From contig CALCJM010000003.1 in the NCBI GenBank assembly GCA_937967505.1, positions 1 to 64,000 of the forward strand: a stretch of 64,000 nt of DNA, given 5' to 3'. Below, in pieces: positions 33,611 to 42,819 of the stretch (positions are counted from its first letter, which is position 1; every line of letters begins with the position of its first letter). The position numbers were made by a program, and so were the translations under genes. The notes below the pieces were generated by a model. The model was not told the origin of the DNA. It ran no database searches and saw only the letters and a program-made list of their open reading frames with translations. This DNA is from an uncultured Pirellulaceae bacterium. GTDB taxonomy: Bacteria > Planctomycetota > Planctomycetia > Pirellulales > Pirellulaceae.

Positions 33611-36265
33611 TTACTGTTTGCGGCGATAGGTATCCGATCTTCCATCCCCCCAAGTGACCGAAATTTCATCAGCCTTAAAGCGAAATGATTCGAGGTTCAA
33701 GTGGAGGATTTCGCCTTTCTTAAACTGCGTCTGGTGAGGCCCCAACAGGATTGCCGGAGACTTTGAGTCCCAAATGACGCTTACGTTTGTTGTCGCCACG
33801 TCGAATCCACCACGGCCATCGGTGACCTGAGTCACTAACGGATCCGTTCCCAACCAGCCCTTGGGCGGTGTGTACAAAACTAGCCCGTCTTTGATCACAG
33901 CGCTTCCCGCGCCTGGCGGGGTGATAGCGGAACTGGCCACGATGGAATCTCCATCCTTGTCATTGGTTATCACATTGATGGCAAGCCCTTTCGGGTTGAC
34001 CGGGGCCTCAACAAGGTCGGGGTTGGCGTAGGGGACCCTCTCATTGTTCGGTAACCGCGTTAGATTCTTGACAGGCGATTGGTTTCCATCGCCGACCGGT
34101 TCGTCAAACGCAACCAAATACATATCCTCAGTTGCAGGCAGCGCGGGGTTTCGGCTCGGATTTAGAGTTACCCGTATGGCCCCCCGTTTTTCAATCGCAT
34201 TCTCCGCCCAGCGCAGCAGCACGCGGTCCGCCCCCATCACCCCGACGCCCCTCAATAGCGTAATGGAATCCGGTTCCGGACCACTTAGTGTGTCTACGCC
34301 GTCCGCCCCACTCGCACGGCGGACAAATTCGAAATCGCCTCGGGATAGCCCTTGGTTTTCCTTCAGCCGTTTGAGATCCAAAGCAAGCGTCATGCCAGCT
34401 GGGATTCCCACTCCAACAGGATTGGAAAACAACTCACGTTTCAGAACTCCGGTTTCTGCAGCCCAAACGACCTCATCCGGCCGAATATCGCCGGGCGTTT
34501 GCGAGCCCACCACAAAGTTATCCAGATGGGCGTAAGCGTTTGGGAACTTCAGCTCCACAGACCGCGCTCCAAAAATTTGCAGTCCACGAAGCACCTTCTG
34601 CGGCAACGCCTCGGTAACCTCAGCCCGCCGAACCAGCACCCGTTTTTGCTGACCGAAAGAATCATAGTTGGCCCACACTTCACATACGGCATCAGTATTT
34701 CTTCGTTTCAGCAAAAACGAATGAAGATCGATGGTGTTTCGCTTCCCGATAGTACCTTGAATCATCACAGAACGTTGAAATTCACCCGATCGCAGGTAGT
34801 TGTTCCCCAAATGAGACTCAACCACCAACCCGTCGAGTTCTGTTCCGTATCCCAAATTCCGGAAACAGACACCAATCTCGCTGGAAGTAGTTGGGGTAAA
34901 GGCGTCGTCCTGCCCGGCAACATACCGCATCACACGAGGATGCCAGCGCGGATCGATCGCGTCCTTCGTCATGCCAACAGTGTCTTCGAAATCGATCATT
35001 ACGGTTGGCACAGCGAAACGTTTTGCGTTGCTGGTCGCCGCATCGTTACGGTCAACCATCAGGCCATACCACCGCGCCGGTGCCCGAACGTCTTGAACGC
35101 GATAGTAGGTGCCAGTCGTTGGAACGTCAAAATCATCCTGGCTGGCAGTTGAAACAGATTGCATGAAAACCGGGGACGTAGCGCTGTTGGTCAGTCCTGT
35201 CAGGGCAACGAAAACCAGCGCAGCACAGCCCGAGATACCGGACCACCGACTTTTCGGCCGTTCGCTGGCCAGACGCTCAATCCGGTATACCATGGCCTTA
35301 TAGCTGGACGCCATCGGGCATACTCCCACCGCTACTTGCCGGCGGTTAAGGGTCGCCAGTTGGATCAATACCTCGGCATAGTTCTGCGCAGTCCCAGTGG
35401 CCGCAACGGCAATGTCATCGCAGGCGGCTTCTCGATTTCGCCGAAGACGCGCGGCGGTGATCCAGACGACAGGATGGAACCAGTAAAGATTTCTGATAAT
35501 TAGCGTCAGCAACTCGACCGCAACATCCTGACGCTTGATGTGCGCAACTTCATGCAACAGCACAGCTGAAACCTGCTCATCGGTGAGCGTCTCAAGCACC
35601 GATTCTGGCAAATAGATCTTGGGACGAAAAATCCCGGAAACAAAAGGACTGTCGCCGCACGGCAACACCCGCAGACCAGGCAGACGTGCCAGTCGCAATT
35701 TCTGACAACAGTCTGCCAAATTAGCCCGCAAAACCGTCCCGGTGGCTGCAGTGGCTCGCCTGAGAAGCTGTCTTGTCCGCACAAACGATGCCAGCAGGTG
35801 CAACATTAAAACGGTCACCCCACCCAACCAGCAAACAAACAAAAGAGACCATACCGGCAATAGCCAATCTCTACTCGGCGAGAAAGCAACTGCGAGCGGC
35901 CCCCCGGCTTCCCGGATCATGCTGAGGCCTGGAGGTTCGGGGGGAACAACAAGGTCGGCTTGGGGGCGAGTCGGGCCGGCCAGTTGGCTGGAAAATTCCA
36001 AATTCGTGACTGCGGAACTTTCTACCCGAACACTTTCACCTGTTGTATCGAAAAGATTAAAGAGACTGATAGATGTTTGCGGTGCAAGCGGCGCTGAAAT
36101 GAGTCTCAACAAAACCATGGTCCACAGCCAAAATTGCCAACGCGGCGCAATTTGGTGACGGAAAACAAATGTGAGGCCTGCGACAACCGCAAACAAAAGC
36201 GTCGCCTGCCAACTACAAACCCACATCTGTTTGGCCCACATTGATTGAAAACTGGTGTAATCCAT
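33611..36265 (-). CDS. BlaR1/MecR1-type M56 membrane metallopeptidase with large extracellular region
   Basis: The 884-aa protein has several N-terminal membrane segments and the zinc motif HEVAH near residues 237-241, followed by NREAACDDIA, the third-ligand region of M56 peptidases. In BlaR1 the outer part is a penicillin-binding domain; here residues ~370-884 instead resemble beta-rich or lectin-like adhesive modules, ending in a cadherin-like repeat (NDKDGDSIVASS, TPPKGWLGTDPLVTQVTDGR). No SxxK/KTG penicillin-binding motif is seen. The gene follows the BlaI-type repressor by 19 bp. The pair is probably a sensor-protease/repressor system for a signal other than beta-lactam. Confidence 0.9.
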   Translation of the reverse strand: MDYTSFQSMWAKQMWVCSWQATLLFAVVAGLTFVFRHQIAPRWQFWLWTMVLLRLISAPLAPQTSISLFNLFDTTGESVRVESSAVTNLEFSSQLAGPTRPQADLVVPPEPPGLSMIREAGGPLAVAFSPSRDWLLPVWSLLFVCWLGGVTVLMLHLLASFVRTRQLLRRATAATGTVLRANLADCCQKLRLARLPGLRVLPCGDSPFVSGIFRPKIYLPESVLETLTDEQVSAVLLHEVAHIKRQDVAVELLTLIIRNLYWFHPVVWITAARLRRNREAACDDIAVAATGTAQNYAEVLIQLATLNRRQVAVGVCPMASSYKAMVYRIERLASERPKSRWSGISGCAALVFVALTGLTNSATSPVFMQSVSTASQDDFDVPTTGTYYRVQDVRAPARWYGLMVDRNDAATSNAKRFAVPTVMIDFEDTVGMTKDAIDPRWHPRVMRYVAGQDDAFTPTTSSEIGVCFRNLGYGTELDGLVVESHLGNNYLRSGEFQRSVMIQGTIGKRNTIDLHSFLLKRRNTDAVCEVWANYDSFGQQKRVLVRRAEVTEALPQKVLRGLQIFGARSVELKFPNAYAHLDNFVVGSQTPGDIRPDEVVWAAETGVLKRELFSNPVGVGIPAGMTLALDLKRLKENQGLSRGDFEFVRRASGADGVDTLSGPEPDSITLLRGVGVMGADRVLLRWAENAIEKRGAIRVTLNPSRNPALPATEDMYLVAFDEPVGDGNQSPVKNLTRLPNNERVPYANPDLVEAPVNPKGLAINVITNDKDGDSIVASSAITPPGAGSAVIKDGLVLYTPPKGWLGTDPLVTQVTDGRGGFDVATTNVSVIWDSKSPAILLGPHQTQFKKGEILHLNLESFRFKADEISVTWGDGRSDTYRRKQ

Positions 36266-36284
36266 GTTCAGAAATCCAATGGGG

Positions 36285-36665
36285 TCACTTTGAACGTTTT
36301 TTGGAAGAAAGCAAGCGTCTCAAGGTCTTGATTTGGTCAGGTGAAAGATCTGCATCCTCCACAAAGTGTGCGACCAAAGCCGATGTGTCGCCACCAAACA
36401 CTTTTGACAAGAACGACTCACTGCGCACCCGCACGCACGCCTCTTGTTCAATGGCAGCGCTGTAGAGGTACTTGTGGCCGGCAACCTGGTAGTCCAACGC
36501 ACCTTTCTCGACTAGCCTGCCTAACATGGTGCGAATCGTACGGTGGTTCCAGCCTTGTGGCTCACTTAACTCTTGGATCACTTCAGCCGCGGTACGCGGT
36601 TCCTTGTTCCAGACGATCCGCATCACTTCCCACTCGGCATCGGAAATTTTCACTGGCTTCTCCAA
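36285..36665 (-). CDS. BlaI/MecI/CopY-family repressor
   Basis: The 126-aa protein matches the family closely: ISDAEWEVMRIVWNKEPRTA, then AEVIQELSEPQGWNHRTIRT, then MLGRLVEKGAL, a winged helix with the NHRTIRTML recognition helix, and a C-terminal dimer part. It probably starts at TTG (36665). It lies immediately upstream of the M56 gene, as blaI/blaR1 do. In BlaI systems the M56 protease triggers cleavage of the repressor. Candidate operators lie between this gene and the divergent exported-protein gene. Confidence 0.92.
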   Translation of the reverse strand: MEKPVKISDAEWEVMRIVWNKEPRTAAEVIQELSEPQGWNHRTIRTMLGRLVEKGALDYQVAGHKYLYSAAIEQEACVRVRSESFLSKVFGGDTSALVAHFVEDADLSPDQIKTLRRLLSSKKRSK

Positions 36666-36809
36666 AGATCTATCAGGCAGTTTCCTGAAAAATTACTGCA
36701 CCGAAACTGCTACAAACGTAATCAATTTACAGTGTGGAGGCGCCCATTGCCAGTTCAGGGAGCCCCTTTGGCAAAAAATAGCGTTGGAAAAAACTCGACC
36801 GCATGTTGA

Positions 36810-36859
36810 CTACGCGCGTAGCCATCCCTTAGACTCAAATGTATGATACGTGTAGTCAT
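36810..36859. promoter_or_regulatory. Two palindromes, candidate BlaI-type operators
   Basis: CTACGCGCGTAG at 36810-36821 is a perfect 12-bp palindrome. ATGATACGTGTAGTCAT at 36843-36859 is an imperfect one with a similar TACGTGTA core. Their centres are ~35 bp apart. BlaI-type boxes typically have TAC/GTA arms, and this is the divergent region between the repressor gene and the frameshifted gene. Binding is unproven. Confidence 0.4.
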
Positions 36860-36991
36860 TATTGTTTCAGTCACATTCGCCTACCGTGATGTCCCTCACG
36901 TTTTTGGTTGAACGGCCGTTGTGCCTGTCGCAAGTCCCTCTTCCGTGAACGAAAGTTCGATTTTTTCTCTATGTTTTTTTGAGGCTCTCAA

Positions 36992-38873
36992 ATGTCTGGA
37001 ATTTCAATTACAAAATTTTTAATGGTGAACTGTGCCACGTTCGCCCTTGTCGCCTGGACTACGTTCTACGCACGGCTACCGACGGTTTCTGCGCAAACTA
37101 TGGATGTCGGGATGAACCTGAGTTATTTCCCGGCACCGGCGTACACCCCAGAGTCAACGCCGAATGCTGTGTTACTCAATCAGCGCTACAATCCGTTTGA
37201 TTCGGTCGAGCATAGACGTTTAAGCGCATACACCAATTGGAAGAACGCGGATCCCTTTCGCGTAGAGTTCAAGCGAGAGATCGCGCCATTCCATGTACTC
37301 CGATTCATGGACTGGGTCAGCATCAATAACAATCCACGTCAGGTCAATTGGAGTGACAGAACGGACTGGAGAAAAGTAGGGCAGCGATCGCAGTTTGTCG
37401 GTTTCGCGCCCCCTACCCAGGCCAACCCGGAGATACGTCCCGACCTTTCGGTGCTGCAGGGTGGCGGAGGTCGACAGATCGCCTGGGAGTGGATGATCCG
37501 CTTATGCAATATCAATCATTCTCACATGTGGGTCTGCATTCCGACCGGGGCTACGCCAGCTTACTGCGAAGAACTTGCGAAACTGATTCGGGACAACCTG
37601 GACCCAGGACTCAAGGTTTATGTCGAATGGTCCAACGAGACATGGAACGACCAGTTTTGGCAAAATCAATATGCCGTCACCGAAATCTGGAAAAAATTCG
37701 GGGCCAACCGTTGGGCGCGTCCGTTCAAAACCTTCTTTCGCAATACCAACGGTGCCCCCCCGACGGAAGTGGGACGAATCCTGCAGGCGCGATCTTCCCC
37801 AGATGCGGGCCGCATCCCACGTCTACTTTGCCTCCAAAGCCTTTGTTTCATTTGAAAAGGTCTTTGGCAGAAATTCGGATCGCCTAGTAAAAGTACTCGC
37901 CGGCCAAGCTGTCAATGAATATCTGAACACACTGATTCTCGATGCGGTCGATAACCCCACCTTCAATCCGAGCAACGTACGTCCCGATGTATTCGCGACA
38001 GCCCCTTACTTTGGTGATTACCAGGATGATGGCCGTGATGAAAACATCCTCGCCAAACTGAGAGTTAAGATGGAGGCCTCCATCGCCACCCAGAGATCAA
38101 TGAAGACACTGATTGAGTCGCGAGGTCTGAAGTTGGTCGGCTACGAAGGGGGGCATCATGTCACGACCAACGGTGGAAGTGTCGTCGCCAACCCGGGAAT
38201 TCGTCAATTGTACGTTGATTACTACCGGCAACTGGATGACATTTTCGGGACGTTCTGCCACTACAACCATGTCAAATCGTGGCAAAACTCCGGCTTCGGT
38301 GTGAAGAGCTATATCGGACAACCAGATTCAGAATGTCCTGCGTGGCAGGGACTGGCGGACTACATCGGTGTCGGTACAGAACCGGAGGAGCCAGCAGACT
38401 GCGATGAGATCCATGAGGATACCAAATGGCTGGATTACCCTACGGCCTTCAAACTGCTGGCTCCGCGGGGCACCGTGGTCGACATCTTCCGGGTGGATCC
38501 TGATGGAATGGAGATTCAAGTTGCTGCCAACTTGGAGGTGCGATGGACGCCGTTCTGGTTTCACGATGATGCCCCGTCTCTCGTTCATGGAGAAAACTAT
38601 CTTTATTGCGTCGTTTATGCCACACCCGGTGATAACAAAAACCAGCGTTCTTTTCGCGACCTTGCATGGGAGTGGAATGGAACTCCGACCACTGCTCTGC
38701 AGCTCGACCATTTAAAGGCAGGTGACTTTATCAAGGTCACACGAACCAATCCCAATGGCACTACCCAAATCCTCGAAAGCCGTCTGGAACTGCTGTGGAA
38801 CGACTACTGGTATATTGATACGAGGGAACTTCAACATGGAGAGTACTACGACTACGTCGTTGAAAAACTCTAA
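36992..38873 (+). pseudogene. Exported hypothetical protein, interrupted by a frameshift
   Basis: The two parts belong to one ~626-aa protein. The first frame (from 36992) has a signal segment (residues ~8-35) and a region like planctomycete exported proteins with a cellulose-binding or glycosidase-like fold (YVEWSNETWNDQFWQNQYAV). It continues to a stop at 37855, but after about 37797 the coding reading is in the next frame, which begins in the C run TTCCCC (37795-37800) and runs to 38873. An extra C restores continuity (RSSQMRAASHVYF). The second half ends in two similar ~75-residue C-terminal repeats (EIQVAANLEVRWTPFWFHDD and QILESRLELLWNDYWYIDT). This could be a sequencing error, a real mutation or phase variation. 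Function is unknown. Confidence 0.75.
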
Positions 38874-39090
38874 AGGGATCAGACAGAAGAGTCTGTCCAG
38901 ATACCCGGTTTATCAAATTTACTCAACCGTTGTTTGGCCGCAGCCGAAAAGCAATCTCCCATAGCCCGGGGGTTTGCAGGTTCTCGGGCAGCCTCCTAGG
39001 AGTCTGTCTGAGAACCTATCCTGCCTTGGTTTTGAATTGTTGAAATGGACAAAGAAACGTGGACAGGTCCAATAGTGTTCGGCACGGCAG

Positions 39091-39450
39091 ATGCTATTCG
39101 GTGCACGGTTGCAAAACAGGGGGATGCGGCAAGTAAGTAGACTTGCGCTGTCTTTGGCAGTGGCGCATAATCAGCAATATGACGCAGCCAACCGCCTTGA
39201 GCAAAACAAGTTTGGCATCGATGGAACATCGGTGGAGTCCACCGTTTATTCGTACAACGCCAACGATCAGTTACTGACAGAGGAATTCACCAATGGTAAC
39301 GCCTTTGGTGACAGGGCAACGACTTACAGTTACGTCGATCCACTGACTGGCATCCATGGCACGCACCAGCAATCCAGCACTGCGCTGTCACAGGAGCAGG
39401 TTGATTATGACTCATTCGTGACCGCCACAACGGTAAAAACGTTCAGTTAG
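39091..39450 (+). pseudogene. RHS/YD-repeat fragment
   Basis: The 119-codon frame contains QQYDAANRLEQNKFGIDGTS, VYSYNANDQLLTEEFTNGNA and TTYSYVDPLTG, the YD-repeat pattern of RHS proteins, which are normally well over 1000 aa. No start signal or remaining N- or C-terminal domains were seen, and the frame ends right before a repeat element (39459). It looks like a leftover of a larger RHS gene. Confidence 0.6.
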
Positions 39451-39458
39451 GCGTTCAG

Positions 39459-39565
39459 TTAGGCGACCGGCAGTTAGGAATTTACCATCCGTTGACGACG
39501 CTGCCAGCGTCGGAACGAAGCTGGCAGCATCGCCAACGGTAAGCTTTCAACTGCCGATCGCCTAA
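39459..39565. repeat. 107-bp miniature element with terminal inverted repeats, copy 1
   Basis: The element starts TTAGGCGACCGGCAGTT and ends AACTGCCGATCGCCTAA, imperfect terminal inverted repeats. Inside are more hairpins built from GACGCTGCCAGCGTC-like and GCTGGCAGCATCGCC segments. Similar complete copies are at 59704-59809 and, inverted, at 61488-61595. No coding capacity is present, so this is a MITE-like non-autonomous element. Confidence 0.85.
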
Positions 39566-39589
39566 AAAGGTGTCAGCGTCGCTGACACC
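39564..39589 (-). terminator. Rho-independent terminator of the protease gene
   Basis: GGTGTCAGC (39569-39577) and GCTGACACC (39581-39589) form a perfect 9-bp stem with a 3-base loop. On the minus strand, T's (complement of 39564-39568) follow the stem. It lies 24 bp past the stop at 39613. Its T tract coincides with the right end of the miniature element. Confidence 0.8.
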
Positions 39590-39612
39590 CTGGTTGGTCG
39601 GCTCAGTTGCAG

Positions 39613-41628
39613 CTATAGACTATTACGGTAATTGGCAAAAACCTGATCCGTAGCCGTCAGACGATGGTCGGCGGGCAGAACCGAATTGTTTGCCATGCGG
39701 CGACGGCGCGAGTTTCGATCGCGGTTGTGATTGGCATCATTGTCAGACCCACTATGAGAAGCTTGACTTCCCGCCAGTTGCGCGGGGGTTTGACGGTGTG
39801 CCCGGTTTTGCTGTAAATGCTGATCTTGTCTGTTCTCTGCTGGCTGACCATGTGTATCGCCGGCAGATGAGGGATCAAAATTGGTGCGACCCGATGGGAG
39901 GTCGGTTTGCCGGTTGGCTGTTGTGCTCAACTCCAGCGAAAAGCTCTTGATCGTACCGACGTTGCCACGAGAGTAGTCGATCGCAACCAGCAACCATAGA
40001 CCATTAGGACCGGTGCCGTTGAGGGCCGCCAACGACATCACGGGGCGGTAAGACCCGGTGTAGTTGCCGGAGCCATGATTGATGTGCGGCCTGGCCTGGT
40101 CATCAAAAGTTGTCGCAACGAACTGTGTGCCGTCGCCGCCCTGTCGATTTTCCAACACGATACGCTGCTTATTTGGAGCGATCAGAACCAGTCTCAAATC
40201 GGAGATTTTCTGATGCTCAATATCCACCGTCACATTAACATCTGTCACACGTCCGGACACGTCGTTGACGTTAATCCAGGAGACACCCCAGGGGCTCGCT
40301 TGCCCACCGTCGCGAATTGGACGATCAAGATTGTTGGTGAACACGCGACCTTGCTCGACTGCCGGTTGGTCAGCGACGTGGGACACGTCAATTTTGAAGC
40401 TGCCGGTTTCCGAGTCTGCGTAGGTTCCGGCGACCGCAAAGTAAGTGCCGGGGGCCAAGTTTTTCGTCACGCGACTATTTAGCGAATTGCCGGCGTCATC
40501 ATTTTGTGCGACCAGCTTTCCGGTTTTATCGTACACACGGAGGTAGGTATCGACATCGTTGCGCGATCCGTCGAGTGCAATGGTGGTGCGGCCGTTTTGA
40601 GTGATCGTGAATTGAAACGCGTCACGGTCACCTTTGGTTTCCAACGTCCCCTGCGCAGATCCATTACCGAGTTGGTTCAATGTAATTTTTGTTGCGTCGG
40701 CATTGGGGTGGTTAGAGTGATCGTCGGCTGCCGTCGGCGGTTGGACGGGAGGTTGCACTGGCGGTTGGACCGGTGTGGTCGCCCCCACAATGCCGTCAAT
40801 CCACGCCGCGTGTACATCGACGCGCGTGTCGAACGAGTAGTCGCCCAAGCTTTGCGCATTGCCATCGCCTCCAGAGGTGACGCCCGCGATAACCTGTTGA
40901 CCGTTGACGGTAATGAACGCTGGTCCGCCGGAGTCACCGGGCGCCGTGTTGGCCTCGGTGTGACGATCAAAGTTCCATGCGATATGTTCACCGGTGACAC
41001 GTTCCAATTGAGTTGTGCCAACTTGCTTGCCCGTGTCATTTGGGTCAAATCCGCCGGTGCTGGTTCCGCCTTCGCCAAACCCCACCAAAGTCAACATCGT
41101 TCCGACTTGAGGCGCTGTGCGGTTAATCTGCATTGGGGTCACATTGGTGACCGCGCGATCGAGTTCGATGATCGCCAGATCGTCACCCCGGCCGAAGTTA
41201 TTTGGGTCGTAGTCGGGATGAGTAATGACGCGGACGGAGTTGTAGGTTCTTCCGCCCACTTCAAAAGTCATTCCCCGGTCCGAAGCCCCTTCAACGCAGT
41301 GAGCGGCGGTTAGAACATGCGTGGGTGAAATTAGAGTGCCGGTGCAACCGTCGCCGACCAATCCAACCGCTGGAAATCCACTGGTTTGTTCGCCGTTGAC
41401 GATCCGGGCGGTTGCTTCGCGCTGAGTGGAGTGAGTAGATTGACCGGTTTGGATGATGCCGGTGGTGGCTTGCGTTTGATGGGCCATGTGACTGGCCGCC
41501 TCGAACCCGACGGCCGCCATCAACTGGCGTGATTCGAGTGTTTCAAAACCCAGCTGTGCGGATTTATTTTTCCGTTGGCTGGTGCGACTCTTTTGCTTAT
41601 GGTTCGAACGTTTTGGGTGTTTGAACAT
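39613..41628 (-). CDS. Secreted trypsin-like serine protease with PPC and P domains
   Basis: The ATG at 41628 follows GGAG by nine bases and gives 671 aa; a TTG five codons upstream is less likely. A basic N-terminus leads to LESRQLMAA (LExRxLxA motif). The trypsin domain starts at RIVNGEQTS (~75) and contains H110 in LTAAHC, D150 in DDLAIIE and S233 in GDSGGP. A pre-peptidase C-terminal domain (~310-420: GDRDAFQFTITQNGRTTIAL, TYLRVYDKTGKLVAQNDDAG) and a P-proprotein domain (~440-560: INVNDVSGRVTDVNVTVDIE, then KISDLRLVLIAPNKQRIVL) follow. The C-terminus is low-complexity and polar. It is a close paralogue of the protease at 45199-47172. Confidence 0.93.
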   Translation of the reverse strand: MFKHPKRSNHKQKSRTSQRKNKSAQLGFETLESRQLMAAVGFEAASHMAHQTQATTGIIQTGQSTHSTQREATARIVNGEQTSGFPAVGLVGDGCTGTLISPTHVLTAAHCVEGASDRGMTFEVGGRTYNSVRVITHPDYDPNNFGRGDDLAIIELDRAVTNVTPMQINRTAPQVGTMLTLVGFGEGGTSTGGFDPNDTGKQVGTTQLERVTGEHIAWNFDRHTEANTAPGDSGGPAFITVNGQQVIAGVTSGGDGNAQSLGDYSFDTRVDVHAAWIDGIVGATTPVQPPVQPPVQPPTAADDHSNHPNADATKITLNQLGNGSAQGTLETKGDRDAFQFTITQNGRTTIALDGSRNDVDTYLRVYDKTGKLVAQNDDAGNSLNSRVTKNLAPGTYFAVAGTYADSETGSFKIDVSHVADQPAVEQGRVFTNNLDRPIRDGGQASPWGVSWINVNDVSGRVTDVNVTVDIEHQKISDLRLVLIAPNKQRIVLENRQGGDGTQFVATTFDDQARPHINHGSGNYTGSYRPVMSLAALNGTGPNGLWLLVAIDYSRGNVGTIKSFSLELSTTANRQTDLPSGRTNFDPSSAGDTHGQPAENRQDQHLQQNRAHRQTPAQLAGSQASHSGSDNDANHNRDRNSRRRRMANNSVLPADHRLTATDQVFANYRNSL

Positions 41629-42204
41629 GGCTCGGTTCTCCAAGGTGGTTTGTTTGGGGCTGCCCCGTTTTGTATGTAATTGAAAGCGAACCTAGTGATC
41701 AGTGTGAGGCACCAGAATCAGGGAAAATCAGGAAAAACTTCCTGAAAACCTTCAAAACTGGCCGTTTCCCGAGTGTTTTGCTGTCTTCGATCCAAAAGAT
41801 CGGAAAAATCTCTTCTGGCGATCGGTGACTTACGTGTTGCGCCTTGACGTGCAGGAACGTTTGAAATCCCGGCCTTTGAAATTGCGACTGCGAGTGGCGT
41901 TGAACAAGCTCGACCAATGCGTCTCGTGGTTGACAACGCAACGCGGCATTCTGGCAGTGGCGCGTCGTTTGTGAAGCTCCCTATAACTGACCTTGGTGAA
42001 GGCGACACGGTTCAGATCATCCAACGTCGCGGCGACTGGCTCCAAATTGGGTCGGTAATAGGGGATATTGACTGGAGGAAGGCAGCGGATTTGAAAAGCG
42101 TTTAAGTTCCGGGTTTTTAGGGCTAAATTGATTCCGGGGCTGCACCATTTGCTTTTAGGTGGTCTTGATCTGTTCTGAATGTGGATGTCGTGTAAAATGG
42201 CTTC
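41629..42204. other. Intergenic region with a possible SH3-like gene scrap
   Basis: In the plus strand, after a stop near 41851, a frame without ATG at its start encodes FEIPAFEIATASGVEQARP, then MRLVVDNATRHSGSG, and later VQIIQRRGDWLQIG, which resembles a bacterial SH3-type fold. The frame ends at 42105 and upstream frames are closed, so I regard it as a possible remnant. The rest has no recognised gene and should hold the promoter of the sigma-factor gene. Confidence 0.4.
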
Positions 42205-42819
42205 ATGGAGATCTCAGACAAAACGACTGACGAGATGCAGGCTGCGATGGACTCAGCACTGCGGGGAGATCAGGTGGCACTGAACACGTTGCTGATGCGT
42301 TTTGAAGATCGGTTTCGTCTGCTGACCCGGAAAATGCTCCGGGGATTCCCTGCTTTGAAGCGCTGGGAAGAGACAGACGATGTGTTGCAGAACGCCATGC
42401 TGCGGTTGCACAAAAGCGTACGAGATGCGCGGCCCGATTCTCCCCGGCAGTTCGTCGGTTTGGCAGCCACCCAGATTCGTAGAACGCTGCTTGACTTGAG
42501 CCGACATCACTTTGGCAAACGTGGACAAGGCAAGAATCATCAAACGGCTGGCGGCGGTCGCGCCGCGGATGATCCCGGAGGTGCGATCGAATCGGTGCAA
42601 AAGAGCGACGAGCCAATTTCGCTCGCCGACTGGTCGGCGTTCCATCTGGCGGTCGAGAACCTGCCGACTGACGAGTGCGAAGTGTTTCAATTGGTCTGGT
42701 ATACCGGACTGGGGCAACAGGAGGTCGCCGATTTGCTGGGCGTCAATCGACGTACCGTTGTCCGGCGTCTACAGTCGGCTAGACTGCAACTGACGCACCT
42801 GCTGGCAGAGTCGCCATGA
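42205..42819 (+). CDS. ECF-type RNA polymerase sigma factor
   Basis: The 204-aa protein has region 2 (NTLLMRFEDRFRLLTRKMLR then ALKRWEETDDVLQNAMLRLH, the DVLQ motif typical of planctomycete ECFs) and region 4 (DECEVFQLVWYTGLGQQEVA then DLLGVNRRTVVRRLQSARLQ). Its stop overlaps the kinase start by 4 bp (ATGA), so the two are almost certainly co-translated. The kinase is the expected regulator. This is the second sigma/kinase pair in the window. Confidence 0.93.
   Translation: MEISDKTTDEMQAAMDSALRGDQVALNTLLMRFEDRFRLLTRKMLRGFPALKRWEETDDVLQNAMLRLHKSVRDARPDSPRQFVGLAATQIRRTLLDLSRHHFGKRGQGKNHQTAGGGRAADDPGGAIESVQKSDEPISLADWSAFHLAVENLPTDECEVFQLVWYTGLGQQEVADLLGVNRRTVVRRLQSARLQLTHLLAESP

Noticed and set aside
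34352-35152. 266-codon plus-strand frame
   Set aside because: Antisense to the M56 peptidase gene; no domain pattern.
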